From: an uncultured bacterium | GTDB taxonomy: Bacteria > Bacteroidota > Bacteroidia > Bacteroidales > Bacteroidaceae | Length of the DNA stretch: 64,000 nucleotides | Direction: 5' to 3' | Assembly: GCA_905214795.1 (NCBI GenBank) | Contig: CAJMNM010000010.1 | Span: 1-64,000 of the forward strand | Shown: positions 16,268 to 25,666 of the stretch, one piece after another | How positions within the stretch are numbered: the stretch's first letter is position 1 | Layout of the letters: every line of letters starts with the position of its first letter | Notes under the pieces: generated by a model | Database searches by the model: none | The model's input: the letters and a program-made list of their open reading frames with translations, nothing else | Told to the model about the DNA's origin: nothing | Translations under genes and position numbers: made by a program

Positions 16268-18661
16268 TTAGTTCATATATAATTTATCTGTTCTAGTCTG
16301 TCCATCACAAAAACATGTCCGTAACATTACTACTTTATTATCGGGAACGCGTAAAATACCCGTATTCATTTTTTCAGCATTCATCATCGAGATACAGTAT
16401 CCCTGTAAATTAAAAGCCTCAACACTTCTCATCGGCTTTGATGATGAAACCATTAATTTATCAGAACCTATTTTATCAATAGTGAATGTGTTGGCATTAG
16501 AACTGGCTTCGTCTACATCTACCCCCGACTTTAAACAAATACGGTATATACGCGCATCACATCCGGGTACATTATATGACAGCCGTCCGTTACTGACATC
16601 TACCATCTGGCTTGTCCATAATTCTTTTACAGACTGAATATCTTGAGCATTTATTCCTAATTCAGCCCAGCCCATATCTCCGACTAACTCATATTGTTTA
16701 TAATTGATTATCGCTACATAAAGATAGTCTTCTGTTTGATAAGTAAAAAAGCTCTCTGCACCGTCTGATTGTCCATTATATTCCTTATAACCGTATACCG
16801 GACGAAACGAACGGCCCAAATTACCCATCTCATTAACATCCCGATTCATTAAAACTGTTTCTGCTCTTGAACGAGACAGTACGGCATTACCTTGTCCTGA
16901 CTGGTCTGTAAGACTAAAATTATCTGCCACCAACATCATACCGCAAATAGCGCCATTTGTCATTCTCGCACGATTCTCTCCCAATGTGGCCAAACCTTGA
17001 TCATTGTTACCTATAAACACCAAATGATCGGGGTCATTATATTGATAAAGTTCATTTATCCACCATCCACCGGAAAGAGCGTTCATACTGTATTCGGTCT
17101 GTCCGATTGTTCCCCATGTATCACATGCAATACGACGCGAATTACCATATTGATAAGGAAAAATTGGTGAAATAGATAATGCTATAAATAAAGGTTCGCC
17201 TTCGTTTGCTTTTTTTATTAAATAAGAGAAACCTTCATTATAAGCTTCTACTGCAGTTTTAACCTGCGGATTGAAATATGAATCAGCCTGAACGATACCG
17301 TTACTTGTAAAATCCAACTTGACATATTTAAAGCCCTTGGCTTTCATAACACGCATCTGAGAAGCTATACCAGATTTTGTAGCCGGATGAGTAGGATCCA
17401 AACAATAAGCTCCATCCAGTTTATATGGTTCACCATTTACTTTAAGAATACAATCACGGGCTGTATATTTTGTTCCATCGGGAGCCGTATATAATAAATT
17501 GTCTAAATCATTATCTCCCCACCATAAAGCAAACGGTGTGCTGTAACCTCCAACAATCTGCCCGTTCTCCTCCGCATGTTTAATGAGGTTCATCTGTTGT
17601 GTCGTATTCAAATTATCACCAGCATCCATACTAATGATATTTAGCCCTTGGTCATTGCAAAATCCGGCCGGTTTGAGAACATCATGAAAATAATCTGAAA
17701 TCTCAATATCTGTCTGATAAGAGTTCTTATTGACCATTACTCCCCAACTTTGCCATCCAAAAGGTGTTCCTCCGGTCCATGTATCCCGAATTGGTTGCAC
17801 CAATGTATTAGCCTTTCCAAACTGCTCCATTCCTTCTCTCCAGTCGTTAAAGTAACCAACAAACATACGAGCAGATGAAATATCCGGTCCGTTAAGCTTT
17901 CCATGCGGCAAGACATCGCGTGTCTCTGATGTAGAAACGCCGGAAAACAATTTTAACTGCTCCAGCTTTCCATTACCGCTGCCTTTTACATAAACAGCAC
18001 TTTTCCAGTGGTCATGATCAACAGAACCTAACACCAAACCGTTACGACTTTCACCTTGATAAATTGCAGACACCTCATAAGAAGTCATCTCACCATTTAT
18101 AGAATAACGTTGAAAACGTACAAATCCATCGTTATCGAAAGGAACTTTTAACATTCTATTGTCAGCTCCAGAAACAAAAAGATTATATGCAGAGCGGGTT
18201 ACAACAGGCGCTAGATAGTTTGAAAGAATATCTGACTCACCCGACAAAACAACCTGAGTGAGCAAATAATCATGTCCTTCATAAAAATAAAAATTTTGAG
18301 TCAAATCTACATCATCACCACTTTCCGGCTGACTAAAAGTAAATGAATAACAAACGCCCTGACCGAAAGAATCGTCAATTTCAGAAACGGCATAATCCAT
18401 TTGTGAAAAAGAAGATGAACTTACTGTTTGTGTTTCGCCTCCAGTATGCTCATAAGTAGCCTCTGGAGTAAAATTCATAATAACAGCTTTATAAGTTCCA
18501 TCCAAATTACGGTAATGTAACTTAAAATATTTTTCATTTTCCACATAAGTGAGTTTCCAATGTCCGTTCTCTATAAGTAAATCGTCACTTCGGCCAACAA
18601 AGGTAGCCAGGACAAAGAAAACAAAAAACAAAAAACATTTTTCCCTATTATGTTTCTTCAT
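16268..18661 (-). CDS. Clan GH-D alpha-galactosidase-like enzyme (paralogue 3)
   Basis: This 797-residue exported paralogue is taken from the ATG at 18661 (MKKHNREKCFLFFVFFVLAT, a signal peptide). The frame stays open upstream to 18724, but those codons do not make a better leader. D450 in KYVKLDFTSNGI is the predicted nucleophile and SRRIACDTWGT the acid/base region. Differences from its siblings include SMDAGDNLN in place of SIDSWDNLS/SIDAWDNLS on the barrel, and GGYSTPFAL in place of GTYCSPFAL/GTYCTPFAL, which may alter specificity. A C-terminal module (VEAFNLQGYCISMM to the end) resembles that of paralogue 1. First gene of a two-gene unit with paralogue 2. Confidence 0.84.
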   Translation of the reverse strand: MKKHNREKCFLFFVFFVLATFVGRSDDLLIENGHWKLTYVENEKYFKLHYRNLDGTYKAVIMNFTPEATYEHTGGETQTVSSSSFSQMDYAVSEIDDSFGQGVCYSFTFSQPESGDDVDLTQNFYFYEGHDYLLTQVVLSGESDILSNYLAPVVTRSAYNLFVSGADNRMLKVPFDNDGFVRFQRYSINGEMTSYEVSAIYQGESRNGLVLGSVDHDHWKSAVYVKGSGNGKLEQLKLFSGVSTSETRDVLPHGKLNGPDISSARMFVGYFNDWREGMEQFGKANTLVQPIRDTWTGGTPFGWQSWGVMVNKNSYQTDIEISDYFHDVLKPAGFCNDQGLNIISMDAGDNLNTTQQMNLIKHAEENGQIVGGYSTPFALWWGDNDLDNLLYTAPDGTKYTARDCILKVNGEPYKLDGAYCLDPTHPATKSGIASQMRVMKAKGFKYVKLDFTSNGIVQADSYFNPQVKTAVEAYNEGFSYLIKKANEGEPLFIALSISPIFPYQYGNSRRIACDTWGTIGQTEYSMNALSGGWWINELYQYNDPDHLVFIGNNDQGLATLGENRARMTNGAICGMMLVADNFSLTDQSGQGNAVLSRSRAETVLMNRDVNEMGNLGRSFRPVYGYKEYNGQSDGAESFFTYQTEDYLYVAIINYKQYELVGDMGWAELGINAQDIQSVKELWTSQMVDVSNGRLSYNVPGCDARIYRICLKSGVDVDEASSNANTFTIDKIGSDKLMVSSSKPMRSVEAFNLQGYCISMMNAEKMNTGILRVPDNKVVMLRTCFCDGQTRTDKLYMN

Positions 18662-19054
18662 TCTTTTATGATTTAAGATTTCTATATTGCAAAGAGAATA
18701 AAAAAGTAAAAGAATAACGACCATAAATCGTTCAAAAATTATAAATTTTGATTTCTATTAATTCTAAAACCGTTTTAATGCAGTTTATAGATTGAAGCTA
18801 TTCTCATTCATTATTAAAAAGGATTATTCTCTTTTATCTTTCCTTGCTAACCCCATTTTATTCATCTCTACATAATTTCTAAAATCTTTTGTACCAATGG
18901 CCTTTTTAAAGGGCCGGAAATCTTATTTTAATCATAAAAATAAAAAACTGAAGTTATTCTGCACAATAGGGAATCAACCTTTTTACTGCCTCTCTTAAAG
19001 ACAATACATTATAATGTCTAATAAATTCTTTCTGTAATCAGTAACCTACCACTT
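18662..19054. other. Intergenic DNA upstream of the GH-D genes
   Basis: AT-rich spacer holding the presumed promoter of GH-D paralogues 3 and 2. I find only an imperfect -7 element (minus strand, near 18690, CTCTTTG) and no convincing -33 site. No gene is seen. Confidence 0.4.
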
Positions 19055-19103
19055 ATATAAAAGTCACCCGCCACTGATACTAATCCTATCAATGACGGGT
19101 AAC
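19055..19103 (-). terminator. Terminator after the GH3 gene
   Basis: On the minus strand a 15-bp stem forms between GTTACCCGTCATTGA (19103-19089) and TCAGTGGCGGGTGAC (19077-19063), fully paired if G-U wobbles are allowed, and is followed by TTTTATAT. The wobbles become mismatches on the plus strand, so this works as a minus-strand RNA signal. It is 94 nt past the GH3 stop. Confidence 0.75.
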
Positions 19104-19197
19104 TTACTGTTTTTTGAATTTATATCAAATTCACATTATCAATGATGTGTAATAACATTGACTGTCATTAACACCAATCATAATCTGATAACAAATC

Positions 19198-21468
19198 TCA
19201 TTTTACTTCAATCTGCCTGATAAATTCAGCCTGATCGGAAGAACGTCCTATCCTAATCTCAAAAGTTCCCGGTTCAACTCTATGACGCAAACGTTCATCA
19301 TATAACGCCAATTCACTAATAGGCAATTCAAGCTGTACAGTAACCTTCTCTCCGGCAGGTATAAAGACTTTACGGAAAGCCTTCAGTTGTTGAATCGGTA
19401 CAGCCACAGAACTAATCATATCGCGTACATACAACTGTACGACCTCTTTTCCATCACAACTGCCGACATTACGAACTGTCACTTCAGCCTTTAACGTACC
19501 ATTTTCTGAAAAGACGGTATCGTTTAACTGACAATCCTCATATTTAAAATCCGTATAACTCAAACCAAAGCCAAAAGGCCACAGAGCATATGGTTTTTCA
19601 AAGATGTAATGACCTCCGGGTTCATCATAACTTCCGGCCTTATCAAATATTTGCTCACGGTCTGTAGGATAATAATTATAAAAACAAGGAGTATTGCCTG
19701 TACTACGGGGGAAAGACACATTCAAGCGTCCAGAGGGACATACCTCACCGGTCAATACATCAGCCATAGCCAGCCCTTGCTGCTCACCACCATAGAACTG
19801 TACCAATATGGCGTCAGCATGCTCTGCCGCCCAACTCATCACCAATGGTTTTCCGGTTATCAATACTACTATCATGGGTTTTCCGGTAGCCTTGACAGCC
19901 TTCAATAAGTCAAGTTGTCTCCCCGGTAAATCCAAAGAAGAAAGATCGAATCCTTCACCGGAAGTAACCTTTGCGGATTTAGCATCACGACCTAACCACA
20001 AACTTCTTGTTCCGACCGCAACGATTGCCAAATCGCTTTCGGCAGCACATGCTACGGCATCAGCTATTTCACTTTCATTCTGACTCCACCAGTCGCAACC
20101 TTCTGCCTTCACAATATCAACCTTATTACCAATCCTTTTCTCTAGTCCTTCATATAAAGTCACACAAGTACGTTCATCCTTAGCCTGCCAACCGTAGTCT
20201 CCCGCAATACCTGTATCTACATTTGGACCCAACAAAGCTATCTTTTTATATTTTGACACATCAAGTGGTAAAAGGTTATTCTCATTTTTCAACAGCACGA
20301 TACTTTCATCAGCAATCTGTTTAGCCAATGCCACATGATTCTTATTGTGCACAATTTTATCTACTTTATCCGGCTCACCATATGGGTCGTCAAATAGGCC
20401 AGCCTTAAACTTTGCCAATAAAATCCGACGACAAGCACGATCAACATAATATTCATCCAGAATACCTTTCTTAACCTGTTCCTCAAGAGTCTGATAGGCC
20501 CAATCATATACATCCATATCTATACCAGCCATCAACGCCTGACGAGCAGCATCTTCTGTTGTGGGAACTGAAAAATGAAAAGTTTTTAAACGTTCAACAG
20601 ATCCCCAGTCTGAATATGCAAAACCATCAAACCCAAGTTCACCCCTTAATATGTCTGTCATAAAATAAGATGAACCAGTTACGGGAATACCATCATATGC
20701 ACTGTAACAACTCATGATTGCAGTGGGATGCGCCTCGGCAATGACACGTTTGAAAGGATACAAATACAGATTACGCAATTCACGTTCTCCACCCGGAACA
20801 TAAGCACAATTTAATCCACCTGTAGGTGTTCCATGTGCGGCAAAATGTTTCGGCATACATCCCACACCTTTAGACTGTGCTCCTTTCACGAAATGAATAC
20901 CCATCTGCGCAATCAAATAAGGGTCTTCACCAAAAGTTTCCTCTACACGTCCCCAACGAAGCTCTCTTGCTATATCCAACACAGGAGAAAGCAACTGTCG
21001 TATACCAATGGTCCTGGCCTCTTCGGCCTCGGCTTCAGCCATTCGTTGAATAAGTTCCGGATTAAACGTTGCTCCTTGTGCGATAGCCTGTGGAAATATC
21101 GTACAGCCATTTTGCAGAATACCATGAATACCTTCTACAGTAGTGAGTATAGGGATTCCTAATCGGGTATGATGAATCATATGGTTCTGCATCTCCTTAA
21201 ACAGCAATGCTGCATCTTTTGCAGACAGACTCATTTCATGAGCGGAACCATAGCTTTCGTCTTTATATGTATCTTTAATTGCTTTAATGTCACTGGTAGA
21301 CCTGTTTTGCAATTGAAGTACCTTCTCATGCAATGTCATCCGACGTAATAAATCCTCCACACGTTCTTCATAAGACAAATTCTTCTGGAGATATTTTGGT
21401 AGTTCATCAGACAGGACTTGCGTAATACCCGTCAAAACAAATAATATAAGAAAATAGAATCGTTTCAT
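19198..21468 (-). CDS. GH3 beta-glycosidase (BglX-like)
   Basis: This 756-residue exported GH3 enzyme removes terminal beta-linked glucose or xylose. A signal peptide (MKRFYFLILFVLTGITQVLS) is followed by the (beta/alpha)8 domain with GIPILTTVEGIHGI, the KHFAAHGTPTGG block and the nucleophile D287 in GFAYSDWGSV. The alpha/beta sandwich follows (NNLLPLDVSKYKKIALLGPN near residue 390-410; GGEQQGLAMADVLTG), then a C-terminal fibronectin-III-like domain (EVTVRNVGSCDGKEVVQLYV). Length and domain order are those of BglX-type enzymes. It sits 24 nt downstream of a strong terminator hairpin on its own strand, so it depends on read-through or an unrecognised promoter. Substrate is not decidable from sequence. 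Confidence 0.92.
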   Translation of the reverse strand: MKRFYFLILFVLTGITQVLSDELPKYLQKNLSYEERVEDLLRRMTLHEKVLQLQNRSTSDIKAIKDTYKDESYGSAHEMSLSAKDAALLFKEMQNHMIHHTRLGIPILTTVEGIHGILQNGCTIFPQAIAQGATFNPELIQRMAEAEAEEARTIGIRQLLSPVLDIARELRWGRVEETFGEDPYLIAQMGIHFVKGAQSKGVGCMPKHFAAHGTPTGGLNCAYVPGGERELRNLYLYPFKRVIAEAHPTAIMSCYSAYDGIPVTGSSYFMTDILRGELGFDGFAYSDWGSVERLKTFHFSVPTTEDAARQALMAGIDMDVYDWAYQTLEEQVKKGILDEYYVDRACRRILLAKFKAGLFDDPYGEPDKVDKIVHNKNHVALAKQIADESIVLLKNENNLLPLDVSKYKKIALLGPNVDTGIAGDYGWQAKDERTCVTLYEGLEKRIGNKVDIVKAEGCDWWSQNESEIADAVACAAESDLAIVAVGTRSLWLGRDAKSAKVTSGEGFDLSSLDLPGRQLDLLKAVKATGKPMIVVLITGKPLVMSWAAEHADAILVQFYGGEQQGLAMADVLTGEVCPSGRLNVSFPRSTGNTPCFYNYYPTDREQIFDKAGSYDEPGGHYIFEKPYALWPFGFGLSYTDFKYEDCQLNDTVFSENGTLKAEVTVRNVGSCDGKEVVQLYVRDMISSVAVPIQQLKAFRKVFIPAGEKVTVQLELPISELALYDERLRHRVEPGTFEIRIGRSSDQAEFIRQIEVK

Positions 21469-21492
21469 TATTATAGGATTATTAATTGAAAC

Positions 21493-21526
21493 AAAAAATC
21501 GCCCAGAGTAGCTTAAACTCTGGGCG
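21493..21526 (-). terminator. Terminator between the FG-GAP and GH3 genes
   Basis: On the minus strand CGCCCAGAGT pairs perfectly with ACTCTGGGCG around a 7-nt loop and is followed by ATTTTTTG. It is a classic intrinsic terminator placed 66 nt after the FG-GAP gene and 24 nt before the GH3 start. Confidence 0.85.
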
Positions 21527-21591
21527 AGTAGTTTGCTTAATTTATAGTCTCAAATATTTTATAAACTGTTAATCCTTAAAACAGGACTTCT

Positions 21592-23712
21592 TTATTTTAC
21601 CATTTTGACTGTTTGATTCTGTGAAGAAACCATATACACGCCCTTACCTGTAAACGGAATAGCACTATTGGTCATACCTGCAGCAACAGTACGTCCGTTT
21701 GCATCGTAAACAGAAACCGGAGCTTCATTTGCACTCTTCACAACGATACTTCCATCATTAACGATTACTGAAATAGTTACTTCGTTGTCAGCAGTAGTGT
21801 TCTTAATTCCTGTAGTCAAATCTGAAGTAGCAGTAGCAAATTCGCTCGCTGCATAAGAATAAGTCACAGCCTGAACACCGACCTCATAATTTCCGCTCTC
21901 AAGATTCTCAAAAGTATAAGACGGATTTTCACCTCCACTCAACAAATATGAAGAGAACGGCATGTATGCAAGTTGATAACCGGTAGTCGGATTTGCAGCG
22001 ACAAGCATTCTGGTTGCACCGGTTTCAGTATTCTTCACATACACATTGTACATAGCCTCATTACCATTATCCATATACACGGCATCCCAAGTAACAACAA
22101 GTTTACCGTCTACTTCAGAAGCTGATACATTTTGCGGAGTTTCCGGCAAAGAAACTACAGCATCGGTCTTATTCTCTGAATAGAATACCATATCACCGTT
22201 AGCACCCCAGTTTGAACCGAATCCATCAATCAGATTATCTCCATTAAAGTCTCCAAATGTCATATTCTCTGAGAAATATCCTCCAACAGAAGAAGGTTCA
22301 TTATCTGTAAAGTCAAGAATAGAATAGTTTGCACCACTTCCATCACTCAGACTGATTGCATAACGCCAGTCATTAATTCCATTATAATCAGTCCAACCAC
22401 GATAAATAAAGTCTACATAACTGTCACCATTTACATCCGCACAATAACTTACTCGTGCAGGGGCACCAGAAATAGGCATAACCGGAGTTGTCACTTCCTC
22501 AAATGCAATATTTGTTCCATCTGATACATTCATCAACAACATAGCCTGCTTACCGTTGTGACCTGCTACGGTACCAATAAACATCAAATCTACTTTGCCG
22601 TCCTGATTATAATCAACACCTGTCAAGCTACAGTCTTCACAACCCCATTTGTTAAAGATATCCGTTACGCTTTCACCATCAGCACAAAGTTTGTCAGTTA
22701 CATCCTGGAAACGTCCGTCACGAGTGTTGCGATAAAGGCGAATCTCATCGCCACCAGGCATAATTTCAGTTCCTTCATAACCATCAGCATAACCGGTACA
22801 AACGATATCCGGCCAACCGTCATTATCAAAATCGGCAAATACTACAGAACCATGACTAAGCGGTTTTGCCTCATAAGTAGGCTCATCATAATATTCTCCA
22901 GGTATCTCTATTCCATCTTCATCAAGGCTAGGATCTGTCATCTTATAAATACCGACCTTGTTAGGTTCTACATCAAAAGGCAGAGGATCGAAAACATTCA
23001 CAATCTCAAATTTCTCTCCCTTCACGTTATGGAACAGTTTTACGAATCTACCTTCACCGATACCTTCTACCAATACATCGGGATAACCATCCTTGTCATA
23101 GTCTGCAACAGCAACGCAACCCCACTCATTTTCTTCATTGAAAGAAGTTTCATCGTTACCACAATTATAACGTGACAACGTGTCATCCACTACTTCAAAT
23201 TGAAAATCGCCCAGGTTCTTTACAAGGACCATTCCTTTTTTAGTATTGGTATTGTTACCTCCACGATTTAAGAAAAGGAAATCAACCAAACCGTCCTGAT
23301 TATAATCAAAAGCCAAACTTCCGTTTCCATATGCAGTATATGGCAAACCGTTTTTCATTCCAATTACTTTTTCCTTTTCTACTATAGTCACATTTCCTTC
23401 TTCATCTGTAACCTCTTCCTGTACGGTTTCAGTAATGACATCATCTATCATTTCGAATTGGGAATCCCCCAGATTCTTAATCAGGATACCACGGCATTGC
23501 CATCCATTCGCACATGATGTTCCACCGTAATAAATATCCATTTTACCGTCATTATTGAAATCAGCCCATAGAGGTACTGCACGATGAACCTGCCAGCAAC
23601 TGGCTAGAAAATCACTATTATACTCAAACTTGACATCTTGAGCATGTACACTTGCGCCAAACCCTGTAAGAGCCGCACACAAGATTGTTGCTTTTAAAGT
23701 AGTATTTTTCAT
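21592..23712 (-). CDS. Secreted FG-GAP/VCBS-repeat protein of the PUL
   Basis: This 706-residue secreted protein is a relative of that at 8347-10062. The start is ATG 23712, giving the signal peptide MKNTTLKATILCAALTGFGA; the upstream ATG at 23739 falls inside the -7 element. Residues about 30-500 hold many VCBS/FG-GAP blades with Ca-binding loops (DFNNDGKMDIYYGG, DYNQDGLVDFLFL, DYDKDGYPDVLVEG, DFDNDGWPDIVC, DVNGDSYVDFIYRG, DFNGDNLIDGFG). A fibronectin-III-like domain follows, then a C-terminal sorting-like module (VSVYDANGRTVAAG, GKGVYMVSSQ). It has its own -7 element and terminator, and lies directly downstream of SusD. A glycan-binding or adhesive surface role is an inference; no catalytic site is seen. 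Confidence 0.85.
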   Translation of the reverse strand: MKNTTLKATILCAALTGFGASVHAQDVKFEYNSDFLASCWQVHRAVPLWADFNNDGKMDIYYGGTSCANGWQCRGILIKNLGDSQFEMIDDVITETVQEEVTDEEGNVTIVEKEKVIGMKNGLPYTAYGNGSLAFDYNQDGLVDFLFLNRGGNNTNTKKGMVLVKNLGDFQFEVVDDTLSRYNCGNDETSFNEENEWGCVAVADYDKDGYPDVLVEGIGEGRFVKLFHNVKGEKFEIVNVFDPLPFDVEPNKVGIYKMTDPSLDEDGIEIPGEYYDEPTYEAKPLSHGSVVFADFDNDGWPDIVCTGYADGYEGTEIMPGGDEIRLYRNTRDGRFQDVTDKLCADGESVTDIFNKWGCEDCSLTGVDYNQDGKVDLMFIGTVAGHNGKQAMLLMNVSDGTNIAFEEVTTPVMPISGAPARVSYCADVNGDSYVDFIYRGWTDYNGINDWRYAISLSDGSGANYSILDFTDNEPSSVGGYFSENMTFGDFNGDNLIDGFGSNWGANGDMVFYSENKTDAVVSLPETPQNVSASEVDGKLVVTWDAVYMDNGNEAMYNVYVKNTETGATRMLVAANPTTGYQLAYMPFSSYLLSGGENPSYTFENLESGNYEVGVQAVTYSYAASEFATATSDLTTGIKNTTADNEVTISVIVNDGSIVVKSANEAPVSVYDANGRTVAAGMTNSAIPFTGKGVYMVSSQNQTVKMVK

Positions 23713-23738
23713 AATCAATAAATTTTTAGAAAACATCA

Positions 23739-23746
23739 CAAATATA
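23739..23746 (-). promoter_or_regulatory. -7 element of the FG-GAP gene
   Basis: On the minus strand TATATTTG (TAnnTTTG) ends 26 nt before the ATG at 23712. No TTTG lies at the usual 19-21 nt; the nearest one upstream is about 27 nt away. Confidence 0.5.
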
Positions 23747-23806
23747 AAATATCAAAGGCTTATCTACCTAATACAAATGCTTCAATAATTAGCACACTTT
23801 CGCTAT

Positions 23807-23844
23807 CAGCCTCATTCTGTCATGTCATAGACAGAATGAGGCTG
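23807..23844 (-). terminator. 15-bp hairpin directly after SusD
   Basis: CAGCCTCATTCTGTC (23807-23821) and GACAGAATGAGGCTG (23830-23844) are perfect complements with an 8-nt loop, 12 nt past the SusD stop. On the minus strand no T run follows, so it is better read as an mRNA-stabilising or partial-termination hairpin that sets SusC/D messages apart from downstream genes. Confidence 0.65.
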
Positions 23845-23856
23845 TTTTAGACTTAT

Positions 23857-25647
23857 TCATTTCAAGAACCACTGTCCGGCATCTGATAACCGCGTTTTCA
23901 TCGCTTCATAATCGGCAAAACGACGAGCCACCTTTTCTGCCATATATGCAGGATATTCGTTTCTGTGTCGGGCAATTCTCATCAAATCAAAAAAGCGATG
24001 GCCTTCAAAACATGATTCAGCAGCCATTTCATCAACCAGACAATCCTCTACATACAGAATAGAATCAGACAAAGCCTTTGCCATATCTTCCGGTCGGGTT
24101 GAAGGTACTTTTACGATTTCACCTGTTCCCTCATCAATCTGCTCCTCATAAACATTATAGTCTGGTATAACAAAGAATTCACGATCATTTGCGACTCCTC
24201 GTCCTCGTCCTCTTTCGGCAGTACCCACATTGGTATCAAAAACCGGATCTGTGAAATCAATATATGTTTCGCCTTTCAATTCTCCGGGAGATACTTTAGT
24301 CGCATCCTCCATGTTTGTTTTATTCAATCCATATTTCATTACGGCAAAAGCTAAAGACGGTTTTCCTAAACGATTTAAAGCCTCTGCATAACGTAAATAA
24401 ATCTCAGCACGTGTATAGAAAGGCAAACAACGCACATAAACAAGTGTACTAAGCAATGGATTCTCGGGATCATATCCATTAGAGAAACTGGTTGAAACCT
24501 GATTCTCACCTCCGGCCAGCTGCACATCATTATAATATTTTGTGATATACATATTTTCATATCCTTTCGGAGAAATCTGTCCAAAAGCTACCGGATATAC
24601 TGTTCCTACGGAAGCAACAGCCTGTCCACGCAAATCTCCTTCAAAAAATCCTGTCACCTGAGTACTTCCCTGCTCAGAATAAAAATACATAGAGCGAGTC
24701 ATATCATCTACAAATACATCAGAAGGCACAATAGAAGGTTTTACATTATATGCCAGGCGAACAAGTTGAGGATGATATTCACGAGGATCTGAACTGTAAA
24801 CAAATCCCGCTTCCATTTCCTCTGCATAAGAATTCCGATGATCGGTTGTCGCAGTCTCACGAGTATTTCGATCCCAATTACAAGCATAAGCAGAAGAAAT
24901 AACCATATCGCGACGGTTTATGTAATGATAATACATTGAAGCTGCATTGACGTAATCATTCCTGAACAAATATAAATCTCCCAGCATCAAATCAACCGGC
25001 ACAAACATTCTTGCCGAAGCATAACCATCAATTGTTCCATATTCCAAAGACCGGATATCTACATACGGAACGAGGTCCTTAATCAACGCCTCTGATAACT
25101 GTTCCAGTGAATACACCGGACAACCAGACAGGTTGCTTTCAACATCAACCACAGGATCAACCATCCAGCGAACTTCGCCAAAAGCCAATCCCAATTGCCA
25201 GTAAGTCCATGCTCTTATCGCTTTAATTGCTGCATATTCGGGCAACATCACCTTGTTCTGATAAATCACAAGAGACGTATCCATATTGGCTATGGCATAA
25301 TTACAATTATTAATAATCTGATAATAATCATTCTTCTTAAGATATGAATTATCTTCTGAAACTTTAAATCCAGCAATCTCTTGTAAATCAAGTGACGCGT
25401 CAGACGTCACATCCATAAGATCTCCCCTTAGTTCACCTAGCAACAAAGAACGTTCTCCGATACGCTGAAACTGTGACAAAATACCCATTACAGAATATAA
25501 CGAGTCATTAGGAGTATCCATTTTATTATCTTCTTCAAAAAGAACAGAAGAAGATTCAGTCTCGAAAACATCTGAACATGACCACAAAAGGATACAACCT
25601 ATTGCAGACGCAGATAATATTCTGATTGTATTAGAAATTATTTTCAT
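23857..25647 (-). CDS. SusD/RagB-family glycan-binding lipoprotein (pair 1)
   Basis: This is a 596-residue outer-membrane lipoprotein that lids the SusC transporter and binds the glycan. The signal peptide ends in the lipobox LLWSC (Cys24), followed by an acidic stretch typical of surface export in Bacteroidota. The TPR-rich SusD fold is indicated by AIKAIRAWTYWQLGLAFGEV (about residue 139-158), the late RAEIYLRYAEALNRLG block (about residue 411-426) and FEGHRFFDLMRIARH (about residue 552-566), the usual C-terminal SusD signature. It starts 19 nt after the SusC stop at 25667; the pair is the last SusC/D unit of the operon. Confidence 0.92.
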   Translation of the reverse strand: MKIISNTIRILSASAIGCILLWSCSDVFETESSSVLFEEDNKMDTPNDSLYSVMGILSQFQRIGERSLLLGELRGDLMDVTSDASLDLQEIAGFKVSEDNSYLKKNDYYQIINNCNYAIANMDTSLVIYQNKVMLPEYAAIKAIRAWTYWQLGLAFGEVRWMVDPVVDVESNLSGCPVYSLEQLSEALIKDLVPYVDIRSLEYGTIDGYASARMFVPVDLMLGDLYLFRNDYVNAASMYYHYINRRDMVISSAYACNWDRNTRETATTDHRNSYAEEMEAGFVYSSDPREYHPQLVRLAYNVKPSIVPSDVFVDDMTRSMYFYSEQGSTQVTGFFEGDLRGQAVASVGTVYPVAFGQISPKGYENMYITKYYNDVQLAGGENQVSTSFSNGYDPENPLLSTLVYVRCLPFYTRAEIYLRYAEALNRLGKPSLAFAVMKYGLNKTNMEDATKVSPGELKGETYIDFTDPVFDTNVGTAERGRGRGVANDREFFVIPDYNVYEEQIDEGTGEIVKVPSTRPEDMAKALSDSILYVEDCLVDEMAAESCFEGHRFFDLMRIARHRNEYPAYMAEKVARRFADYEAMKTRLSDAGQWFLK

Positions 25648-25666
25648 ACTCTGATTTTTTATATGA

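Noticed and set aside
22558..23175. 205-codon plus-strand open frame
   Set aside because: It lies wholly antisense to the FG-GAP protein gene, its translation is Ile/Thr-rich without a domain, and it has no promoter. It is a by-product of the repeated Asp/Asn/Gly codons on the other strand.
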